In this document: positions 17,701 to 26,400 of the stretch, one piece after another
Numbering within the stretch: position 1 is the first letter of the stretch
Layout: every line of letters starts with the position of its first letter
Assembly (NCBI GenBank): GCA_002340255.1
Contig: DDLS01000154.1
Span: 1-58,149 of the forward strand
DNA from: Cyanobacteria bacterium UBA2566
GTDB taxonomy: Bacteria > Cyanobacteriota > Cyanobacteriia > Cyanobacteriales > Desertifilaceae
DNA: 58,149 nucleotides
Reading direction: 5' to 3'
Program-made: the position numbers and the translations under genes
The notes under the pieces: generated by a model
What the model was told of the DNA's origin: nothing
Databases searched by the model: none
Seen by the model: only the letters and a program-made list of their open reading frames with translations

Positions 17701-17719
17701 GAAATGCAACTAAGTTCAT
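11780..17719 (-). CDS. NRPS: C-(A remnant)-A(alpha-keto acid)-KR-PCP
   Basis: The protein is 1979 aa; its ATG overlaps the previous stop as ATGA. Residues 1-55 form a TubC-type docking domain; C at 62-510 has HHIANDV at 190-196 (last Gly replaced by Val). Residues 505-690 are a relic A domain that keeps only the part from A6 onward. A full adenylation domain follows at 770-1300 (TSGSTGKPKGV at 940-950, A10 Lys1292). Its style, with WFPLDHVVGL and WGMSETSSG, is that of the McyG/AerA/HctE group that activates aryl or 2-oxo acids rather than amino acids. KR is at 1345-1795 (GGLGGIG, Tyr1719), PCP Ser1916. Expected action: load a 2-oxo acid, reduce it to the 2-hydroxy acid, and form an ester with the incoming polyketide. 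4-Methylthio-2-oxobutyrate is the predicted substrate only through the looekeyolide match. Confidence 0.93.
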   Translation of the reverse strand: MNLVAFLQDLSIQGWKIWSDNGGLSYDAPGDRSIDAVLAQLKEHKEEILRLLQENPGILQVYPLSYSQQAMWFLWQLAPESHAFNSSLALRICSKVDVVALHQTFQTLLERYPIWRTIFPQQGQEPIQQVLEDRHIDFQPIESSKLTEEQLKAQVIAAHQEAFDLQQGPIVRVRLFTRDENDRVLLVTTHHIANDVWSIDILLQELPQIYQSIQEGVQDTLPQIQYSYLDYVRWQRNLLASDRGEKLWNYWHQKLAGTNCILPLPCDRPRPLQQTYNGTYHLFTLSEDLSTQLQELAQQETSTLYMVLLAAYQVLLYRYTQQDDILVGSPTSGRTQPEFAPIFGYFTNPVVMKANCSGNLSFRQFLAQVKQTVLEALAHQDFPFSLLVERLQDSRDPSRPPIFQTMFALHKLQQSQSFQNFMLREDKTLNNWGGLAVKPFDIPMAEGQFDLTLEITKIESSLIGIQKYNTDLFYPETIGRMVGHFQVLLEGMVTNPDCKLSQFPLLTETEKQDLINLSHDPAKNEGFESSPIHILDPFGQRVPLGIEGELYTSDRSLSSEQSKSFDHPELGRLYSTGEWGKRRGNGSLERLGEVKRIVSVKGRRVNLQAVEAALCSLADIQQCSVCGDRQGELVAYIVPSNPLSLSSIELQIKSELPVELQPSFCIPVVALPYTQQGKIDADRLAQLEAIDSELVEQWQEQLEKISSIEQAAVVIEPKKFAPPSPLHLWDLLPEDNLSISEPDASSAIDRLSSSKNSHSSLNLPAMSEGGELQFPEQAPQNLSEALIQSAQNPSDTGLIYLNADGSEERQSYTQLLHQAQCILTGLKKLGLKPQDKVIFQLENAQDFIPAFWGCVLGGFIPAPLSFSANSDWSKLHNTWELLESPLVLTTRNHATNLKTWAQDLNLSGFEVATLDRLKTAPPDSDYYPSQLDQLALLILTSGSTGKPKGVMLTHGNILSRSEGSKRCHDYSSTDVSLNWFPLDHVVGLVMFHIRDVYLGCQQIQANINVVLNHPVTWIDWLEKYQVTVTWGPNFAYGLINAQSEAIEQGHWDLSSVRHMINGGEAIVDKTARQFMQLLTPHQLIKTAMKPAWGMSETSSGVVFSKDYTWDGEREDTPFIDLGLPISGVSLRIVNEQNNLLEEGEIGQIQIQGVTVTQGYYNNPEKQEEAFTQDGWFKTGDLGFLQEGRLTITGRQKDVIIINGINYYSHEIEAVVEELEEVEVSYTAACGVRQWQDDSDRLAVFFSPKHLSDLEQRQLLKQIRTQAIQSMGINPDFLIPVHSETIPKTAIGKIQRSQLKQRFEAGEFKPILKQVDLLLENQNTLPNWFYRQTWQPKAVEGVYLQPHKGLTLIFFEGEGLARGLAEQLTKHHQPYIQVIAGSEFTQIDERCYSIAPDRPEHYQQLLESISVQDCPIAQIIHLGQYRTQTQEISSTEELEAAQEQGLYSLLFLSQALEKNGNLDQPLPLFWVTSFTQRVEVSDRIAPEKATVLGLLKTLPQEIPGFTCRHIDLSVTDTQEEQKTDLWQELCTVCPDVEIAYRHGKRYTSGLQVFPWNGESKPQLPFKPGGTYLLSGGLGGIGVTVAQYLLRTYHARLLLVGRTPLPLLTPEKQDTYQQLKTLPGEVIYQAVDIANGQQVQQAVNSAIALWGNPLDGVIHLAGTLQEKPVLSETQASVAEVLRPKVLGTWVLHQLVKDRPNSIFIHFASVNGFLGGSTVGAYAAANSFQGAFSEYQNAQTPVQSYGLAWSMWDEIGMSQGYQMKELSQAKGYCAIAPSQGLTSLLATLSQPPGYWLIGLDSTKPYIQYLLSNCQNLQQLTAYFTSGKKWAVNPWQDLQVRDRLKTLTHCQGVQLEEMPLTETGDIDLRQLLGSNLNSKDPQNQQPRTPTEHQLVEIFEAVLKVSPVGIYDNFFELGGHSLLATQLVSRICQTFEIDIPLTLVFQSSTLLELAERIDGIRTLLVDAQVNPTEDLQPGEEEIEL

Positions 17720-20700
17720 AGGGTTCCTTGTATACGATTAACAGAGTTATCGGCGATCGGATCGGAGAAGGGGCGATCTCCCAAGTCAACGTCCGCAAAA
17801 ACTTGCTCCTCGATCTCAACCGACAAAGTAGCAATACTTGCCCCTTCGATAAACCGAGTAATGGGGATATCAACTTTTAATTGAGTATTAAATCGATTCC
17901 GTAATTCAACTGCCATCAAAGAATCAACCCCCATCATCGTTAGAGATTGATGGATATCCATTTGAGTCACCGGCATTTCTAGAACTCGTGCCACTTGATG
18001 CTGTAGATAATCAATGAGGAGCGTTTTTTGTTCCGGTGCTGATGCAGATTTTAAGGACTCCAATAAAGAAAGTTCGGGTTCTAGAGTTGAACGTCCTGAC
18101 TCAAATTTTTGTAAGACTGGCAGGTTTACCCCAGACGGAAGGGTTGCAAAAATCTCAGACCAATTAACAGAAAATACAGCCATTTGTCCGCTTGCTTCTG
18201 ACCATAACTCCGACAGCACCTGCAAGCTTTTTTCGGGTGACATCACGCCCATTCCGCTCATCTTAATTCGGTCTTGCTGTTCCTGGGATAAACGAGCCGC
18301 CATTCCGGATTGACCCCACACTCCCCAATTAATACTTAACCCAGGTAATCCTAACCCATGCCGATAGTGAGCCAACCCATCCATAAATGCATTGGCTGCT
18401 GCATAGTTACCTTGACCCAATGATCCGAATAAAGAGGCAATTGAAGAAAAGCAAATCCAGAAATCTAAGGTCATCTTTTGACTAAGTTCATGTAAATTCC
18501 AACTACCTTGTACTTTAGGAGCCATGACTTTCGTCAATTGTGCCTTACTCATATTTTGCACGACCCCATCTTCGAGGACTCCTGCTGCATGGACAATCCC
18601 TTTTAATGGAGGAAGAGAAGACTCGATTTGAGCCAAAATTCGAGAAACATCTTCCCGTCGGGAAATATCTCCCTGCATCACTGAAACTTGCGCTCCATTT
18701 TCTTTGAGTTGAGTTATGGTTTCTTGGGCTTGAGCAGATGGAAGATTACGCCCAGTAAGAACGAGAGATTTTGCGCCTTGTTTGACCATGGATTGAGCTA
18801 CATTTAACCCTAATCCTCCCAATCCTCCCGTGATTAAATAAGTGGCATCCGAGCGTAAAGTAACGGAGGTTTGAGCTTCAGATTCAGGGTGCTTGCGTCG
18901 GTGAACTAACCTGGGAACATAGCGGATACGGTTGCGAAAGGCAATTTGGTTTTCCTCCTCTGGATGACACAATTCTGCGGCTAGAAAAGGTAAGGATTGT
19001 GATACATCCATTTTTGGGTCTAAATCAATACATTGACACTGAAGTTCTGGATGTTCTAAGGCGATCGCCTTCCCTAACCCCCAAAGGGATGCTTGTTGGG
19101 GGTTTTGCACCCAAGCGTCACGATCTACAGCTTGAGCGCCTTGAGTCACCAGGAGTAATCTTCCAGACCATTGCGTTTGGGAAATTAAGGCTTGAACCAG
19201 ATAGAGAGTACTGAGACAACTGAGTTCTTGAGAGGCTTCTAACTCATCAATTGAAGTTTGCACACTCCAAAGATGAATGACTCCCTGTAGAGGAGATTCA
19301 GGTCTGTTAACTGCCTTGAGTAATTGATGAAAATGATCGGGTTCTTGGGGATTAATTTGGTAATCTCGATCCTCTAATTGCTGATACGTTAGACCAGGAG
19401 AGACCCAAATACAGCTATCGCTTAAAAAGTGAGCTGATTGTTGCCTAAGTTCCGGTTTATTGGCCAAGATCAACCATTTTCCTACAAGCGCTCGTTCTCC
19501 ATCACTTGGAGTGATTTCATTAGGCTCCCAACTTAATTCATACAGCCACTCCTCCGGTTCAATTTCTGAATAAACCACCGGATGATTAAACGCCTCTTCG
19601 TTCAATAACCGTAATTCTTCTAGGGATCGCGCTTCACACTTTCTCGCAGTTAATAACACATAACTTCCCAAGTTTTTCTCTAGTAACTTACCCAATTGAT
19701 TATAAGATTGGAACGCTGCTCTGACATTATCATCTGGATTTTCTGCATAAAGTTCATTCAGAATTTTTTCAAAATCTGGAGCATAGAGAAAATTGGCAAT
19801 TTCCTGACTCACATCAATAAATCCAGTAAGTTGGAGTTGGTGTTGGGACAGTTGCTCAACCCAATGGTGTTTGGTAATAAAATAAGAAGAGGTTTCTTCA
19901 TGATCGATATCGACTTCTCCATGGGCGATAAAATCGGCCAGGACTAACCAGCCATTTTCGCACATATGCCGGCTAATATTGGAGAATAAATTGGATTTTT
20001 CTTTAATATGATGGGCGACTTCAAATCCAAAGACAAGATCGTATTGATTGGGGAACTCGTCTTGACTGCTATCTCGATTAAAGACTTTGATTTGCTGCTC
20101 TAAACCATATCCCTTCACTTGTTGGGTAGCAAATTTAGCTTGTTCGCTCGAAATCGTATAGCCATTTAATTGGAGATGAGGATGTTTTTGTCCCAGACTA
20201 ATGATATCTGAACCATAGCCACAGCCAAAATCTAAAACGGTTTGACAGGCAGAAAAATCAACTTGGGAAAAACAGAGTTCTCTGAGTTTCTCTTGAGCTT
20301 TGAGTGCCATCGGGTACAATGGATCGCGCTCCAGATCTGGAGTAACGCAGAGCTTAACCCATGAAAAATCGGGTACAACTTCTGGGAAAATACCAAACGT
20401 CAGAAACTGTAGCGATCGCTGCTGCACTGCTCCTGTATCTCTTGTCTCTTGAGTGAGGGCGATCGCCGAATTATAATAATCATGAACAATATTTCCTTTG
20501 AACTGAAGATGGTTCTGATGCCTATCAATCAAGAGACTTAACACTTTCGGCAGAACTTCCGCTTCTTCTGCACTAAAAATAGCGGCTAAATTGAGTTCCT
20601 CGATTAAGTCTTGCACCTCCCCTCGATCGATCAGATTCAAAATGGGACTTGAAGCTAGATTGGAGCGATCGCGCTTTTCTTCTTTGACCTCAATCCAATA

Positions 20701-23439
20701 ATTTTGTCGTTCAAAGGGATAAGTCGGCAGTGCTACTTTTTGGCGTGCAGAGTCTTGATGAACCCCCAACCAATCCACCTCTATGCCTCGGATATACAAC
20801 TGAGCTAAACTGGAGAGCATTTGTTGCCCATCTTCTACTCCAGGACGTAAAGAAGGGAGCCAAATTCCCCAGTCTGGGGGCAAACATTGCCGTCCCATAC
20901 CTAGCAATAGGGGTTTGGGGCCAATTTCGAGGAAAATCTCATACCCTTCTTGATATAAAGTCTGCATACTGTCAGCAAATCGCACCGGTTGCCGCACGTG
21001 GTTGACCCAATATTCAGGGGTGGTTATACTGAGGTCTGCCCGTTTTCCTGTGACATTGGAAATGAGAGGCAGTTGTGGTTTTTTGTACTGAATCTGACGG
21101 GCAATGCCGGCAAATTCATTTAACATTGCCTCCATCAATGGGGAATGGAAGGCATGGGAGACGACTAACGGCTTTGTTTTTATTCCTTCTGATTCTAGAG
21201 TGGTGGAGATCGCCTGTAACGCTTCATTCTCACCCGAAATCACCACACTCTCCGGCCCATTAATTGCCGCAATGGCTACCTGTTCTGCATAAGGGGAAAT
21301 CAGCTCTCGTACCTTAGACTCCGATGTCATTACAGAAATCATGCCCCCACCAGAGGGTAACTGTTGCATCAACCGTCCCCGTGCAGCAATCAGCTTCAAA
21401 CCCTCTGCTAAACTCAGCACTCCAGCAACCGTTGCCGCCACGTATTCGCCGACACTATGACCCATCACCCCTTGAGGTTGAACTCCCCATGACTGCCATA
21501 ATTGGCACAGCGCATATTCAATGACAAATAAAGCAGGTTGAGTATAAGCGGTTTGATTTAATAATGAATCCTCCTTCCCCTTGCTTAACTTTCCAGAGAT
21601 GACATCCAGAATCGAATCGTCCAACTCATCTCGAAGAATTTGGTCGCATTCCTCACAAGCTTGGCGAAATATTGGCTGAGTTTCATACAAGGATTGACCC
21701 ATATGCAGAGATTGGGAACCTTGACCGGTAAATAGGAAGACAATTTTAGGTGAAGTTCCCCCCCTTGTACCTTCTCCGACCAACACTCCCATTCCTTCTG
21801 GGTTGGGGAATTGACGCAATTTTTCACTCAATTCTGAGCGATTAGACGCGATCAAACTCAAACGATAATTCAAATGACTGCGACCAATATTGGTTGTATA
21901 GGCAATATCAGATAGTTCTAATTCAGGATGAGTTTCTAGATGATTTTGATAACGCTGAACCAGGTTATGAAGGGCAGGTTTAGTCTTTGCTGATAAGGTC
22001 AACACAGAATAAGCAGATTTAGCTTCTTCTTTCTGAGTATCAGTCAAGGAAACTGGCGCTTCTTCTACCACGAGATGAGCATTCGTGCCACTAAAGCCAA
22101 AGGAACTCACTCCAGCCAGACGACGCTGTTTATCCCCAACACTCCAAGGCGTGAGTTGCATCGGAACTTGCAGGGGAAAATGCTGCCAATCGATCTGAGA
22201 ACTGGGTTGATGACAGTGTAAATGAGGCACAATCGTTTGGTGTTGCAGTTGTAAAACAACCTTCATTAATCCCGCAATTCCAGCGGCTGCTTCTGCGTGA
22301 CCAAAATTCGTTTTTACTGAACCAATGCGTAAGGGATTTTCTGGAGAATGGCTTGAGCCAAAAACCGCTCCTAATGCCCCTGCTTCAATCGGATCCCCTA
22401 GGGACGTTCCCGTACCATGAGTTTCGATATAACTGACTTCAGACGGATCGATCCGACCATTTTCTAACGCTTTGCGAATAACGGCTTGCTGAGAGGGACC
22501 ATTGGGTACCGTTAACCCACTGGTCCGACCATCTTGATTGAGGGCTGTACCTCGAATGACTGCTAAAATATTATCGCGATCGCGCACGGCATCTGACAAC
22601 CGCTTTAGCACCATCATTCCGCATCCCTCAGAGCGCACAAACCCATCTGCACTATCGTCAAATGCTTTGCATCGACCATCGGCAGAAAGCATCCGCGCTC
22701 TGGAGTGATTAATATGAGTTAAAGGAGAAATCAATCGGTTTACTCCTCCAGCCAGAGCTAAATTACACTCTTGATTTCTCAAGCTCATACAAGCCAAGTG
22801 AACCGTGACCAAAGAAGAAGAACATGCCGTATCCACGGCCACATTCGGCCCCGTTAATCCTAAAACATAAGATAGCCTTCCCGATGCACTACTATGGGCA
22901 TTGCCACTGGCCAGATAGGGATTAATCTCTTCAATATTCGATCCGGCAATTTGGGTATAGTCATTGCCAGAAATGCCCACAAACACTCCAGTTAAACTTT
23001 TTTCTAGGTGTTCCGGATTAATCGCTGCCTGTTCTAACGATTCCCACGCCACTTCTAAGAGCAGTCTCTGCTGAGGGTCAAGGAACGTTGCTTCCTTACC
23101 CGATATGCCAAAAAAGCCGGGATCGAATCCCTTTAATTCCTCAATAAATCCACCATAACGAGTGTACATTTTTCCTGGAGCTTCCGGGTCAGGGTCATAA
23201 TACTCGTCGATATTCCACCGGTCTTGGGGAATCTCGGTAATGGCATCTGTTCCTTCTGATAACAGATGCCAGAAGGTTTCCGGACTAGAGACCCCTCCAG
23301 GAAAGCGGCAACCCATCCCAATAATCGCGATCGCCTCTCGACGAGCATAATCCATTGCTTCCAACTTAGACTGCATATCTTCCACAGCTCGAAGCGCTCG
23401 TTTTAAGGCAGATTCGCTTTTTCCTGAATTGATACTCAT
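17716..23439 (-). CDS. PKS module 6: KS-AT-MT(O-type?)-KR-ACP
   Basis: The protein is 1907 aa with an N-terminal coiled-coil docking helix (residues 5-35). The KS has Cys206, His341 and His381. The AT has GHSVGEY with Ser662 and HAFH at 762-765, the malonyl signature. A methyltransferase at about 985-1295 carries DFGCGYGSD at 1070-1078; it differs from the EIGAGTGG type in modules 1, 3 and 5 and matches the one in module 4. I take it as an O-methyltransferase acting on the new hydroxyl. The KR is at 1320-1740 (GGLGGLG, Tyr1679), with an LED motif and no Trp, hence B-type. ACP Ser1840. No DH or ER. It performs the last two-carbon extension, probably giving a 3-methoxy acyl chain, and hands over to the NRPS. 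Confidence 0.95.
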   Translation of the reverse strand: MSINSGKSESALKRALRAVEDMQSKLEAMDYARREAIAIIGMGCRFPGGVSSPETFWHLLSEGTDAITEIPQDRWNIDEYYDPDPEAPGKMYTRYGGFIEELKGFDPGFFGISGKEATFLDPQQRLLLEVAWESLEQAAINPEHLEKSLTGVFVGISGNDYTQIAGSNIEEINPYLASGNAHSSASGRLSYVLGLTGPNVAVDTACSSSLVTVHLACMSLRNQECNLALAGGVNRLISPLTHINHSRARMLSADGRCKAFDDSADGFVRSEGCGMMVLKRLSDAVRDRDNILAVIRGTALNQDGRTSGLTVPNGPSQQAVIRKALENGRIDPSEVSYIETHGTGTSLGDPIEAGALGAVFGSSHSPENPLRIGSVKTNFGHAEAAAGIAGLMKVVLQLQHQTIVPHLHCHQPSSQIDWQHFPLQVPMQLTPWSVGDKQRRLAGVSSFGFSGTNAHLVVEEAPVSLTDTQKEEAKSAYSVLTLSAKTKPALHNLVQRYQNHLETHPELELSDIAYTTNIGRSHLNYRLSLIASNRSELSEKLRQFPNPEGMGVLVGEGTRGGTSPKIVFLFTGQGSQSLHMGQSLYETQPIFRQACEECDQILRDELDDSILDVISGKLSKGKEDSLLNQTAYTQPALFVIEYALCQLWQSWGVQPQGVMGHSVGEYVAATVAGVLSLAEGLKLIAARGRLMQQLPSGGGMISVMTSESKVRELISPYAEQVAIAAINGPESVVISGENEALQAISTTLESEGIKTKPLVVSHAFHSPLMEAMLNEFAGIARQIQYKKPQLPLISNVTGKRADLSITTPEYWVNHVRQPVRFADSMQTLYQEGYEIFLEIGPKPLLLGMGRQCLPPDWGIWLPSLRPGVEDGQQMLSSLAQLYIRGIEVDWLGVHQDSARQKVALPTYPFERQNYWIEVKEEKRDRSNLASSPILNLIDRGEVQDLIEELNLAAIFSAEEAEVLPKVLSLLIDRHQNHLQFKGNIVHDYYNSAIALTQETRDTGAVQQRSLQFLTFGIFPEVVPDFSWVKLCVTPDLERDPLYPMALKAQEKLRELCFSQVDFSACQTVLDFGCGYGSDIISLGQKHPHLQLNGYTISSEQAKFATQQVKGYGLEQQIKVFNRDSSQDEFPNQYDLVFGFEVAHHIKEKSNLFSNISRHMCENGWLVLADFIAHGEVDIDHEETSSYFITKHHWVEQLSQHQLQLTGFIDVSQEIANFLYAPDFEKILNELYAENPDDNVRAAFQSYNQLGKLLEKNLGSYVLLTARKCEARSLEELRLLNEEAFNHPVVYSEIEPEEWLYELSWEPNEITPSDGERALVGKWLILANKPELRQQSAHFLSDSCIWVSPGLTYQQLEDRDYQINPQEPDHFHQLLKAVNRPESPLQGVIHLWSVQTSIDELEASQELSCLSTLYLVQALISQTQWSGRLLLVTQGAQAVDRDAWVQNPQQASLWGLGKAIALEHPELQCQCIDLDPKMDVSQSLPFLAAELCHPEEENQIAFRNRIRYVPRLVHRRKHPESEAQTSVTLRSDATYLITGGLGGLGLNVAQSMVKQGAKSLVLTGRNLPSAQAQETITQLKENGAQVSVMQGDISRREDVSRILAQIESSLPPLKGIVHAAGVLEDGVVQNMSKAQLTKVMAPKVQGSWNLHELSQKMTLDFWICFSSIASLFGSLGQGNYAAANAFMDGLAHYRHGLGLPGLSINWGVWGQSGMAARLSQEQQDRIKMSGMGVMSPEKSLQVLSELWSEASGQMAVFSVNWSEIFATLPSGVNLPVLQKFESGRSTLEPELSLLESLKSASAPEQKTLLIDYLQHQVARVLEMPVTQMDIHQSLTMMGVDSLMAVELRNRFNTQLKVDIPITRFIEGASIATLSVEIEEQVFADVDLGDRPFSDPIADNSVNRIQGTL

Positions 23440-23443
23440 CGTT

Positions 23444-26400
23444 CTAATACCCCAATTGATCTAATTTATTTAGTAAAGAAAGCTCAACATCTTCATCAGA
23501 ATCCTCCTCTAAATCTGGATCGCCTCGATTCCCTTTTTCACCCCAAGGCGGAGCAAATTTCTCCGTCGTCGGGACTTCCTCTCGATCGCCCTCTGAGTCT
23601 AGAACGTGCCCTGCCAAGTAATTCACCAACTCAGATACCGTTGGATAATCAAACATCAAAGAAGAAGGTAGGGAACAGCCCAAACTGGTTTGTAATTTAT
23701 TCTTCAATTCCACAGAGGTGAGCGAATCCATTCCCAAATCAAAAAAGCCTTCCTTCAAACTAATGGACTCAACCTTCTCAATCCCTAAAACTTGGGCAAC
23801 TTGATGGCGAATATGGGCGATCAAGAGATCTTGTTGCTCACTAGGCAATGCCATTTCCAACTGTTGTAGAATGCTAGCTTTTGAAGGCGCAGAAATTAAA
23901 GAGTCAGTCTTTTGCCAATCGGATAAAAAGGGCCAAGTTCTCACCTGCTCTTCCCAAGCTGCCCACTCCATGGAAACAACTCCCACCTCCGCTTGTGCAG
24001 AACCCATCCAATGTTCTAGCGCTTTTAGCACTTCATCTGGACTCAGAGCCTCCATACCTTTCTGTTTGACGCGCACATCTGCACCTCGCTCTGCGGCTTC
24101 TCCCACTTGAGAAACCGCTCCCCAATGGATACTCAATCCAGGTAATCCGATGCCTTGTCGATAATGGGCTAAAGCATCCAGAAAGGCATTGGCAGCCGAA
24201 TGGTTACCTTGTCCGGGGGAACCAAATAAAGAACCGACTGAGGAAAATAGGACAAAAAAGTCGAGGGATTGGTGTTGGGTGAGTTGATGTAAGATCCAAG
24301 CCCCTTGGACTTTAGGAGCCATAACAGCTTCAAAGCTAGACCAGGTTTGGTTTTTGAGTACGCCATCCGAGAGCATTCCCGCCGCATGAATAATGCCAGC
24401 AAGGGGATAGGATGATGGGGTCATTGTATTGAACACTGCTTGGATGGCCTCGAAGTTGGCAACATCAGCAATTTCGACACGGATAGAGCATCCTTTTTGC
24501 TCTAGTTGGGTTAATTTAGCTTGTGTTGCGGGATCGGCAGGACGGCGAGTGACCAACACTAGGTGTTGAGCGCCTCTTTCAATCATCCAGTCGGCTACGA
24601 GCAAGCCTAATCCTCCTAAGCCTCCAGTAATTAGATAGGTGGCATCCGATCGCAGTTTTACCCGCCCAGATGTGGACTCACTCGAGGTTTTCACTAACCG
24701 AGGGACATAGCGTACTTGTTCTCGCCACACCACTTGGTCTTCTGAGTCAGATGAGCCAAGTTCTTGCAGGAGGCTTGTCGCTTGCTCTTCTAGGGAAGTT
24801 TGAGGGTCTAGATCCAACACCCGACAGGAGAGTTCGGGATGTTCTAAGCGGATGGCTTTAGCCATACCCCAAAGGGAGGATTGGGCAATTCCAGGAGGTT
24901 GTCCCCCATGGTGCAATGCAGATTGAGAGCCTTGGGTGACGATCTGTAATTGGGGTGAAAATCGTTCTTGCTCGATGATGGCTTGCACTAAGGACAAGGT
25001 CGTACCACAGCCCAGCTCAGATAAGCGGTTTAAATCTTCAAGGCTGAGGTAGGAGTCGGTGGGGGGTTCTAAGGTCCAACATTGGACAATGCCTGATAAT
25101 TGTGGATATTCGATTGCCACTTCTGCCATCAGTTTCCTAAAGTCTTGGGGGTTATGGGGATCGATCTGCCAGTGTTTGGGGGCAATCCGTTGGTAGTTGT
25201 CTCCCCTGCCAACTAAGATACAGGTAGCGGCGAGGTCTTCTAACTGAGCTGCTAGGGTTTGCGCCACTCCAGTGCGATCGGCAAATATCAACCAACTCTG
25301 GGATGTTGCGTTTGGTTTTCTCGGCTCAGAGTCAGCTTGAGCGAGGATAAGAGCTTGTTTAGATAAAACGTCATCAACCTTTGCTTCTTGGGGAAGGGAG
25401 GAAACCGGAGTAAAGCCCGTTTCTTGTAGCAGGTGTTGCCACTGATGTCTGTTCAATAGGGGATGATCTCGTCGGTATTCCGTATCGCTAAATTTCCACC
25501 ATCCCTCTAATAATCCGAAGATCAGATCCACCCACTGTTGAGGTTCGGTTGCTTCGAGTAATAGGAGGAGTCCACCGGGGGCTAAGAGTTGGCGCACATG
25601 GGTGAGAGTGTGGCGAATATTCGAGGTGGCATGGAGAACGTTGGCAGCGATAATCAGGTCATAGTGATGATTGGGGAATCTTTGGGATGCTGGGTTTTGT
25701 TCAATGTCAAGGGTTTGATAGGTGATGAAGGGATAGTCGGAGAATTTTTCTTTGGCTTTGGTGAGAAATAGGGGGCCTAAGTCTGTAAAGGTATATTGGA
25801 TTTGACTGGGAGGGAGAGTGGGGAGAATGGCGCTGGTTGTGCCTCCAGTTCCCGCACCGATTTCTAGGATGCGTATGCCTTGACTGGGAGGGAGGGTTTC
25901 TAGGAGGCTGGCGATCGCCTGTTGCACTAAGCTATTCATCGCCTGAGATACGGGAGAGTCTTGGTACAGTTGGGTTGCACCGGTTAGATCTCCTTCTGGA
26001 AACACCAGTTGTACGGGGTCTTGAGTTCCTTGTAAAACGGAGCTGAGTTGGGAGGCACAGCGATGGAGTAAGCTGAATTCAGCGATGGCTTGAGGATAGC
26101 GATCGCGCAACGTTTGATAGGTTGAGCTAGGACTAACGGGTGGTAAGGATTTCAAAGTTTCCCATTCTTCTGCTGTTTGATGCAGAATTTGGGCTTCTTC
26201 TAAAGACACCAACAGGCGCTTAAGCAATCGATGATGAGCTGGGATAATCCCCAACTGTGCCGCGAGCTGTTCTAAAGAGAACGATTCTCCTGATTCATAA
26301 CACCAACCTAGGGTTTGCAAAGCCTGCACAATATACTCCCTAGCTAAGTGTTCTAACTGCAAGGGAATTTTGTCATAACCTTGTAACGCCGGGCGATTTG